The notes beneath the pieces are model-generated. The model was not told where the DNA came from and made no database searches. It saw only the letters and a list, made by a program, of their open reading frames with translations. Below, one piece after another: positions 21,801-29,373 of a DNA stretch of 64,000 bases. The stretch lies in contig CM043971.1 in assembly GCA_014529385.2 (NCBI GenBank), forward strand, positions 53,419,209 through 53,483,208. Direction: 5' to 3'. Made by a program: the position numbers and the translations under genes. The DNA is from Adiantum capillus-veneris (Eukaryota > Streptophyta > Polypodiopsida > Polypodiales > Pteridaceae). The number at the start of each line of letters is the position of its first letter. The first letter of the stretch is position 1.

Positions 21801-23067
21801 TAGTTGCAATTGCTGCTCATCATGGTTGGAAAGTGCATCAGTTGGATATCAAAACTGCTTTTTTGAATGGTGATTTGCAGGAAGAAGTTTATGTAAGTCA
21901 ACCAAGTGGTTTTATTGTAAAAGGTCAAGAGCAAAAGGTATGTAGATTGCGTAAAGCTTTGTATGGTCTCAAACAGGCTCCAAGAGCATGGTATGAGAAG
22001 ATACATACTTATTTGATTGGCTAGGGATTTCAGAATAGTCCAACAAAAAGTACTTTGTATGTCAAAAAGAGAGATGGAGTTCTCATTATGCTAACACTTT
22101 ATGTGGATGATATGCTTCTTACAGAAAATAGTGCAGATGAAATTGAAGCGTTTAAAGATGCTTTGAGAAAAAACTTTGAGATGTCTGATCTTGGTTTGCT
22201 ACATTATTACTTGGGTATTCAGTTTGTGCAATCAGAGGATGGCATATACATCTGCAGGCAAAATACTTGCATAAAATTTTGGACAAGTTTGGTATGCAAA
22301 ATTGTAAACCAATCTCTACACCCGTAGAAACTGGATCAAAGTTGAGCATGCACGATGCTGGAGAACCTTTTGATGTACATACTTATGCAGCAGCCGTTGG
22401 TTGCTTGATATATTTGGCAGGCAACACTCGTCCAGACATTCAATTTGGGGTTTCACAAGCAAGTAGATTTATGCACAGCCAAGGTATGCATCATTGGCAG
22501 GTTGTGAAGCGCATACTTCGTTACCTTTGAGGTACCCCTAATCTTGCCATGTTCTTTCCAAGGGGGGATATGTATGGAAAGCACAGTTCTATGTAGCTTC
22601 TTGGTTACAATGATTCAGATTGGGTTGGTGATTTTGACACACGACATTCCACAAGTGGCAATTGTTTTTTCTTGGGAAATGCATGTATATCTTGGCTAAG
22701 CAAGAAGCAATCCACAATGGCTACATCAACTTGTGAAGCTGAGTACAGGGCAGCTTTCACGGCAACAGTTGATTGTGTATGGATACACAGGTTATTGGCA
22801 GATCTTTGTGAGTGTCAACAGGCACCCACTACCATTTTCACTGACAGTCAGAGTGCTATGGCAGTTGCAAGGAATCGAGTATTTCATGCAAGAACAAAGA
22901 ACATAGAGGTTCACTACCACTATGTCAGGGAAAGGCTACATGCAAGGGAGATCACACTAACTTACTGTCCTACACAGGATAACATTGCAGATCTATTTAC
23001 GAAGGCGTTATCACGAGAAAAGTTTGAAGCTTTCCGAAAATCTTTGGGCTTACTCTCATACACATGA
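18887..23067 (+). pseudogene. Copia gag-pol polyprotein, four stops and one frameshift
   Basis: Start chosen at 18,887 (MAQSTEKEIFGAF). Gag runs to the CCHC knuckle, where TAA (19,700-19,702) replaces the third residue of CX2CX4HX4C. Protease: WYFDSGASRH (Asp codon 19,913). Integrase: WHARFGHVG...CEGC zinc part, then HSDVCGP, FIDDFSRF and PQQNGVAERKN. RT: WVFKVKRK, QLDIKTAFLNG, YGLKQAPRAWY and YVDD (22,100-22,111). RNase H: GYNDSDW, TCEAEYRA and TDSQSA. Lesions: TAG 22,022-22,024; a one-base loss in an A-run near 22,262; TGA 22,528-22,530; TAG 22,594-22,596. All catalytic motifs seen are otherwise intact. Confidence 0.95.
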
Positions 23068-23104
23068 TGATCTGCTACCTTGTACGGATTCACACTATCA
23101 CTAC

Positions 23105-23112
23105 AGGGGGGA
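23105..23112 (+). other. Polypurine tract of the copia element
   Basis: AGGGGGGA three bases before the 3' LTR; primer for plus-strand synthesis. Confidence 0.85.
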
Positions 23113-23114
23113 TT

Positions 23115-23391
23115 TGTAGACATGTAGTAGTGTTAGTGTGTATACGCGCTTCACCAGGGGCACTTTTCTCCCACTGGGTTTTTCCCCCTGGACATCTGGT
23201 GTGAAAGGACACCTTATCTCTTAGGGTTTCATATAAGCTTTGTAGCTCTGAGTTTGTATACACTATTATTCTAATACAGAGAGAGAGACTACAGAGATCT
23301 CGTACACAAGCTCTGTGTCTTCTCCTTCTCCATCTTCTTCCTACTCTGAGTTGCTGTCTTCCTTCTGTTTCCTGTTTCATCATCTTCAACA
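23115..23391 (+). repeat. 3' LTR of the copia element
   Basis: 277 bp, two differences from the 5' LTR; followed by GATAC. Confidence 0.97.
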
Positions 23392-23396
23392 GATAC
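23392..23396. repeat. Target-site duplication, right (GATAC)
   Basis: Matches 18,206-18,210. Confidence 0.95.
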
Positions 23397-23690
23397 AGAG
23401 TCTAGTCTCGAGAACAAACCTTTATCAATGGAGCTCTATTTTCAACACAGCCTACTTCTTGTGATGATGGAGACAATGTCAAACAAAACTCTTGCATAGC
23501 TCAAGCTAGATATTACAGGTGAAGAACTTCCACTTTTGCCGAAATTGTATGCATTCAATCTCAACAACAGAAAGGTGCTTACTAAATGGATGAATTTTGA
23601 TTGTCTGTAATACATCAAGACATAGAACCTAACTTTTTCTTCTTTTAAGATTCCAAGATACAAGGAGAAGACAACATTGTGCAAGGAGTC
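23397..23690 (+). other. Coding-like sequence continuing across the copia insertion
   Basis: With the copia element and one GATAC removed, the frame ending at the left flank (SGQLIPLDQDT) continues openly through ESSLENKPLSMELYFQ to a TAG about 100 bases on; after it LDITGEELPLLPKLYAFN stays in the same frame to about 23,600. Function not recognised. It may be an exon of a gene of the TIR segment. Confidence 0.3.
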
Positions 23691-23927
23691 ACTCTCAAAT
23701 ACACTTCACTTAATTGCTTCCACCGAAAGCTAGGTCACATACCTTGTGCACGCAATGAGCTTTGATGCCATGCAAACCATGATGTACTCTTCAAAATGAC
23801 TAATACAGAGACATTTTGTGCCGCTCAAGCAATGTTTACAAATGTACACTTTTCATTGTCTCAAAACTTTACAAATTGTGTTGTTTTCATCAAGATGTAT
23901 ACAAGTTATTGCTCCCTTTCCCTACTA

Positions 23928-24281
23928 CTACTGCTCCCCTGTCCTCTCCCCCAATTTGTGCCACTGGTCCCCTATCCTCTTCCCCGATTTCTTCCACTGG
24001 TCCTGTGTTCTCTCCCCCGGTTCTTGCCACTGGTCCCCTGTCCTCTCCTCGGTTGCTACCACCGTTCCCCTGCCCTCTTCCCCGGTTGCTGCTACTTCTG
24101 CCTCTGGGGCGCTGATCTCTGGCATCCTTTCACGTTGTTCAAAATCATGGGTCTCTTCCATGGATTCCCATGCATCTTGCACCTGTGAATCTTCCTCTCT
24201 TCTTGCTCTTGCCGTTTGATGTGTAGCCCATTCCTCTACTTCTGCGGCGTCCGCATAATATTGATTTTTTTCTTCTTGCAT
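23928..24281 (-). CDS. Unrecognised coiled-coil ORF with a short repeat tail
   Basis: 117 codons, very rich in E, Q and R. The first half looks like a coiled coil (EEKNQYYADAAEVEEW); the C-terminal part is built of an 11-residue repeat around GDQW. The frame extends further upstream past a TAG (SEEFEQARINEMT), so the true gene was longer or is broken. Lies inside the TIR segment, same strand as the H3-like pseudogene. Confidence 0.35.
   Translation of the reverse strand: MQEEKNQYYADAAEVEEWATHQTARARREEDSQVQDAWESMEETHDFEQRERMPEISAPEAEVAATGEEGRGTVVATEERTGDQWQEPGERTQDQWKKSGKRIGDQWHKLGERTGEQ
23930..24091. repeat. 33-bp tandem repeat, about five units
   Basis: Units starting CCACTGGTCC at 23,961, 23,994 and 24,027, with a diverged one at 24,059 and a partial one before. 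The length is a multiple of three, so it keeps the minus-strand frame open. Confidence 0.8.
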
Positions 24282-25220
24282 ATTTTGAACCTCTTCTTGA
24301 GTCTGATTGTAGCGCTATGTCATTTCGTTAATGCGAGCCTGTTCGAACTCCTCAGATCTTGCCCCTTCCTCTCTTGTACGTTTGTTTACCAAGATTATAA
24401 TATGCTAGATGGCCATTACAGAAAAATGTCACACATTGTTGGGGGTGTAGTTATATAATTGAAGTTCCTGTAGAAGCGTGATAATAGGAAAGTAAGAAAA
24501 GATGTTGCTTCTTTTAATACAAATGTTGCAGCAAAAAAACAATGAAATAGCACGATTACTTACGTTTGGTACATCCAAAGTTTGAATGAGGAGCAACAAG
24601 GCATTCAAACAAGTTTACCAGCCACAACTATAGTCATCAACCTACGTGGGCACGATTACCCGTTCGTGCCGGATGGTATTCCCTAGATCATGTTCTAACA
24701 AAACATGCTCTACATAGCATACAAAGTTTTTCGCGGCACTACATACGTGACCACTTAAGTCAGTAACACATTACAAAGCGACACTACTTCCAAATGTATC
24801 CAGATGTGCCTTACGTTTTTACACGACAATGAAACAACCTGCTTTGCCTGAAGTTTGCATAGTAGACAATCTCATCTTCAATGTCAAATAACAACAGACT
24901 CCAATGATCACTACACCAAAACCATAAAAAATGAGGAGAAAGATCTTAAATCCAACATGGTTTTACAAGGCAAGAAGAAACCCATGATTGATTGTATGCG
25001 ATGACCAGAAAGCACGCTAGATCAAAATTGGCTCTGCTAAACCAGCCCATCAGAGCCAAAAAGGAAACTCCGTTGTTCTGCAGCATAGGCGATATCAGCG
25101 GATTTATTACGTATATTTGTTTTGAACCTTAGCGGGCAGAAGCGAGATAGCGTGCCTAACATGAATCAATGGCAGAGATTAGACTTAAGCTATTCCAGTG
25201 GGCTATCACTACCACAAATC
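24282..25220. other. No gene seen
   Basis: About 0.9 kb without a convincing reading frame on either strand; ordinary base composition, no repeats noticed. Confidence 0.4.
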
Positions 25221-25545
25221 CATGAGTCAATACCGAGCGACTGGGGCAGCTATCGAATTCCATAAGCCACTGACTCGCTTGGTATTGACACATGTCTTAG
25301 CAGTAGTGAGCCATCTAATGAACCGAGAGTGACTTATAAAGAAAAACTTGAGACGTAACACAACAACGTTGACGACTGCCGCGAAGACATGGGTCAATAT
25401 CGAGCGAGTGGTATCACTATCCAATTCCATAAGCCACTGAGTCGCTTGGTATTGACCCATGTCTTGGTAGTGAGCTATTTAATGAACCAACCATGACTTA
25501 TAAAGAGCTTGAGAAGTACCACAAAGAATGTTGAAAACCGCATCC
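25221..25545. repeat. Two tandem ~167-bp units, each with a 73-74 bp inverted repeat
   Basis: 25,221-25,293 and 25,388-25,461 are imperfect hairpins whose arms read GTCAATACCGAGCGA and, reversed, CGCTTGGTATTGAC. The DNA between them repeats too (ATTCCATAAGCCACTGA inside each hairpin, GACTTATAAAGA after). The arm core is close to that of the 26.6-27.0 kb array. Confidence 0.8.
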
Positions 25546-25708
25546 GTTGCATTGGAGTTGGAGAAACTGTGCATGCATAGGAAGTCTTGTTGATCAAGGT
25601 TGAAAATGCAAGCCTCCTATGACCTTCCAGGCAACAGTATCCGTGCATGCAGAGGCGCTGACCTGATCAGAACTTGCAACTCCTCTTCGTTCTCTTCATT
25701 GATTTTCT

Positions 25709-25987
25709 TTAAAATAATCGACTCATCTGATTTAAAGGCTCCTCGTTGGATGGCCCTTGTGAAGCAGAGCCTTTCCCTTTCCTTTCTTGAGCTTTATCCG
25801 TGGCTGCCTCAGGCTCCTCCCTAACAGGCACATGGTCCTCCCTAACAGGCAAGGGATCCTCCCTTACAGGCACAGGATCCTCCCTTATAGACACACGCTC
25901 CGGATCCTCCATGCCTTGCTCATTTTCCTTCATATTTGGTTCCTCCATAAAAGTCTCTGTTTCTTCAATGACCACCTCAGGGTCCAC
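25709..25987 (-). CDS. Unrecognised acidic ORF with a 7-residue repeat
   Basis: 92 codons, strongly acidic, with four copies of a REDPVPV-like heptad (residues about 34-62) and a basic end (DKAQERKGKGSA). No family recognised. It lies downstream of the H3-like pseudogene on the same strand; whether both belong to one gene is unknown. Confidence 0.35.
   Translation of the reverse strand: MDPEVVIEETETFMEEPNMKENEQGMEDPERVSIREDPVPVREDPLPVREDHVPVREEPEAATDKAQERKGKGSASQGPSNEEPLNQMSRLF
25812..25895. repeat. 21-bp tandem repeat, four units
   Basis: Units at 25,812, 25,833, 25,854 and 25,875, each around CCTCCCTNACAGGCA. In phase with the minus-strand frame, coding a heptad repeat. Confidence 0.85.
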
Positions 25988-26092
25988 CCTGGCCTGCTCA
26001 TGCCCCTCATTGGCCTATCCATCTATGTCATTACTCTTGACCCATGACTGTCTCCTTCTGCTGTTTAATCCATCCCTATAAGGCTCTATCTA

Positions 26093-26520
26093 TCATGCAC
26101 GGGGATGCAGAGGGGGGATGTTAAGAATATCCATTGTTCTCATATCTCGGATAGGTACTGGCTGAAGCAGCCCATCATAGCGGAAGCGCAGCCTCCAAAT
26201 ACTGTCAAAATGATAGTAACGCGGTGTGCATGGGCAGCCAGTATATATCCATCATTGAATAATTCAACGAGGTAGTCTTCTACAGTTTTGTGCAGGCAGA
26301 GAAGTGCACTGCTGGCCCATCGCATGCCGACTCGCCACTGCTCGCAAATCTCTTGCACTGCTCATTGGAAAGGAAGACGTGGAATGGCTAGCTGCACGTG
26401 TCGTTTGATCCTTCGCAGCTCTTGCAGTACACCTTTGTTCACCTCATATCGGCGTCTTCTTGCTTGAGCATTCAAAGAGTCACCTGTTTCCCTTCTAGGC
26501 GTGGCCTTTACACGAGGCAT
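26093..26520 (-). pseudogene. Histone H3-like gene (CENH3-like), one stop and one frameshift
   Basis: Start taken at MPRVKATPRRETG (26,520), similar to the H3 N-terminus, but the tail is only about 35 residues. The histone fold then aligns without gaps: LQELRRIKRHVQLAI (alpha-N), RLPFQ, stop TGA (26,362-26,364) where H3 has Arg, AVQEICEQW (alpha-1), MRWASSALLCLH and YLVELFNDGYILAAHAH (alpha-2), RVTI (loop 2). The Trp in MRW and the DGYILAAHA segment look more like CENH3 than canonical H3. After RVTI a one-base shift restores a DSIWRLRFR segment matching the last helix. No introns interrupt it, so it may be a retrocopy. H3 family: confident; CENH3 subtype: tentative. Confidence 0.75.
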
Positions 26521-26614
26521 CTCTACAAATAGCATGACAAAAAACGACATGTAATTTGTTGCACAAGGGACTTAAGATTTCTAGGGTCAGCACGAAGCGA
26601 AGTGCTGCACCAAA

Positions 26615-27000
26615 TACGATTGTATTGCCTCTACTTGCTTGGTACTGACCTCATAAAAGGTCAGTACCAAGCGAACAAGTGCAACAAAGAGAGTTTACCT
26701 TCCCTTATTCTCTTGGTATTGACCTCAGAAAAGTGTAATAGCAAACATCATTTATATTTTCTGAGGTCAGTACCAAGCGAACAGGTGCATAGAACAGAGT
26801 TTGCCTTCCCTTATTTGCTTGGTACTGACCTCAGAAAATTGTAATAGCAAACATCATTTATATTTTCTGAGGTCAGTACCAAGCGAACATGTGCATCGAA
26901 CAAAGTTTGCCTTCCCTTATTTGCTTGGTACTGACCTCAAAAAAGTGTAATAGCAAACATCATTTATATTTTCTAAGGTCAGTACCAAGCGAATAGGTCC
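26615..27000. repeat. 106-bp tandem array with palindromic arms, about four units
   Basis: GGTCAGTACCAAGCGAA recurs at 26,659, 26,765, 26,871 and, one base changed, 26,977: exactly 106 bp apart. Each unit also has the reverse complement (CTTGGTACTGACCTC), so neighbouring arms form hairpins. The first (about 26,638-26,673) is a tight snapback with a 6-base loop; later ones enclose about 40 bp. Confidence 0.9.
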
Positions 27001-27287
27001 AACAAAATACCAATGTGAAGTAAACAAACGAGAGCTTCAGTGAACTCAAGATGATTCCATGCTGACCTAACTGTCATGTCGTGCCCTCCCATCACCTCCC
27101 CTAATCTAGGGGGGGTGGTACCGTGCTTCTCCATCCCATGTCTACCTCTCATGAAAACACATGGCGGTCCTCCAACCCACTACCTCATAGACCACTTATC
27201 AGCCAGAACCTAGGCCTTGCTTTTCAGGCATGTCCGTCTAGTCTATTTACCCAACAACTTTTTTAGAACCTCCCTCAAGGTTTCACA
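27001..27287. other. Spacer between the 106-bp array and the plus-strand gene
   Basis: GC-richer than its surroundings, no clear frame; may contain the promoter or first exon of the gene that follows. Confidence 0.3.
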
Positions 27288-29271
27288 TAACAACTACACG
27301 AAGCTTGGAAAAGTGGTGATGTCTTTCCAAGGGACACTCCCGTAGCGCCAGAGCAGGCCTGCATCCGGGCCCTCCTCATGAGGTCCCCCCTTGGTCCTCC
27401 CCCGATGGTACCTCGAGCGTTCTCCACCGACACAGCCCGGGAGTGGATGCTATCAACACGGGAGTCAATCCTCAAGGTAAGCCGTTGGTAATTCTACCCT
27501 GCCTCCCAAGATAGAAAAATAGAAAATAGAAATTTCTAACAGATTAACGACTCACCTCTCCAATTGGATAAATAAAGAACAAAAGGGGTTTATAAAAGGG
27601 TGGAGAATTCTGGAAGCAGTTATCTCCCTGTGGGAAGGAATTGAGCATGCTGAGGAAACCAACCAGGACTTTGTATTTGTTAAAGTAGATTATGATAAGG
27701 CCTATGACAGGCTAGAGTGGTCTTTCATCCTACACAGCCTAAGCCACATGGGCTTTGAAGACAACCTTGTCAGATTTGTTGAGACCTTATTTGGAAACAC
27801 TCATGCCAAAGTTGCTATCAATGGAATGCTATCTGAAGCATTTATCCTCAACATATCAGTGAGACAAGGGTGCCCCCTGGCTCCATTACTCTTTACAGTT
27901 GCAGCAGATGGACTTAACTGCTTAGTCAAAGACTGGATGGATGACATGCTGATAGAAGGGATCAACCTCCTGAACTCTGCAAAGCAACAATGCCTATCAC
28001 AATTTGCAGATGACACCAATGGGTTGGTTAAAAACGAAGACACCTCCCTCCAAAACTTCTGGAAAGTCATCACGATCTTTTGCTCTGCTTCTTGCTCCAG
28101 AGTGAACCACTCCAAAACAGGAGTTAGGGCCTTCATCTCTCCCATCCCCAACTGGATGGCAGAACAGGGATGTAAAGTCATCCCAGATGGTCAGGTGTTC
28201 AGACTCCTTGGCATCCCTTTTGGGTTCGGGGTCACTATGAAACAAAGATGGAACTGGGTGCTTGAAAAATTCAGAGGAAAACTGAACAGGTGGCTAGGGT
28301 TTCAAAGCAACATTGCTGGAAGAGTGTGGTCATCAATCACTATATTACTGCTTACCTCCTTTACTTCCTCAGCTATTGGAGACCCCCAAATTCCCACCTT
28401 AAGGAAGCTCATAAATTCTTTCCTTTTTGTTCCCAATTTTCAAGCTCCTAGTTTACTTCAGGGTGGCAACTGATCAAAGATACATTCAATGAAGCAAAGT
28501 CCGGAGAGGCCAATTTGACAACAGATGAGCAGTTTCAATCGACAACAAAAAAACTCATCTTGGAAAACATGGGTAGGCCCGTGGCACCCAAAGCTTAGGT
28601 AATGAATGGTCAGTCTATTCACTTGTGGGGAAGGTCGATGCTGGAAATGGACAAGAATCAGATGGTAATTTTTAAAGGCATTTAGATGGTATTGGAGATG
28701 GTCCAATGATAAAATATCATGATCAATCTTTTTGTTGACAGGTGCTAGTGTATGACGATTGTTTCCTTAGAAGAGCGGGAGAGTCACGGCAAGGGCTTGT
28801 CACTAGAGTACAAGGCAAGGATGCGGCGTTGTCTCACTACATCAGGCATTTCAACCACCAAAAGGTTTGTAGAAACAATTCAAGTACTTGGCAATTGTAC
28901 TCATCTCACTTACGGCCCATAAATGCTTTACTATTTCTTTGTAGATCATAATATACCACAACGAATACTCCGAGGACAATGCAAAGTTTCCATTGTTTGC
29001 AATGAAAGTTATTACAAGATTGTGTGGTGGGCACCCCCTCCCACTAAACTCAGAAAGACTAGTTCTGATTGAGAAACACTTTGCTCTACACATCTTTGGC
29101 ATTGGGTATGGGTGCCAAGCACTCAGAGCCCCCTATTTCATGTCCTACATAGCTCATGCTCTGGTTGCAGGGGTTGAAGAACTGGAGAGCTTAGATCTAT
29201 ACAACAAGCGGCTATTTTTTAGGGAAAGAAGAAGCTTGATTCCCGTGGGGATGCTTCCATCAACAGAGTAA
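27288..29271 (+). pseudogene. Unrecognised multi-exon gene of the TIR segment, plus strand
   Basis: Coding-like blocks: 27,288-27,476 (GDVFPRDTPVAPEQACIRAL), ending at a good donor (AAG then GTAAGC); about 28,470-28,600 (FNEAKSGEANLTTDEQ); 28,742-28,864 (VLVYDDCFLRRAGESRQG); 28,945-29,271 (FPLFAMKVITRLCGGHPLPL, ending LPSTE). The intron 28,865-28,944 (80 bp, GT-AG, phase 0) joins the last two cleanly. The junction between blocks two and three leaves an in-frame stop, and a LINE fragment fills the first intron, so the gene is probably broken. No family recognised. It converges on the next gene with a gap of about 100 bp. Confidence 0.5.
27530..28440 (+). mobile_element. LINE (L1-type) reverse transcriptase fragment
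   Basis: Open in one frame: NKEQKGFIKG, FVKVDYDKAYDRLEW (motif A), VRQGCPLAPLLFTVA, and FADDTNG with FADD at 28,003-28,014 (motif C), then FRLLGIPFG. These are non-LTR RT blocks in order. Both ends are missing (no endonuclease, no RNase H, no poly-A). It lies between the first two coding blocks of the plus-strand gene, probably inserted in an intron. Confidence 0.85.
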
Positions 29272-29373
29272 CGAGCTCGTCTACAGAGCTTGCACATTGA
29301 AGAGGTACAAAGTGAGGAAGAAGGAGGTGCATCGAAGAGGATAAAAACGATGGGCTCACGTCCATCTTCTCCC

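Larger units (their letters stand above)
18211..23391 (+). mobile_element. Ty1/copia retrotransposon, structurally complete, coding-defective
   Basis: Two 277-bp LTRs (2 differences), GATAC duplications on both sides, a perfect Met primer site, a purine tract and one gag-pol region in copia order (gag, protease, integrase, RT, RNase H). 5,181 bp. The LTR similarity indicates a recent insertion; the coding region has four in-frame stops and a frameshift, so this copy cannot have supplied its own proteins in its present form. It interrupts the TIR segment. Confidence 0.97.

Noticed and set aside
25221-27000. Possible CRISPR-like regular repeats
   Set aside because: Units are directly adjacent, long and palindromic, with no unique spacers; eukaryotic context.
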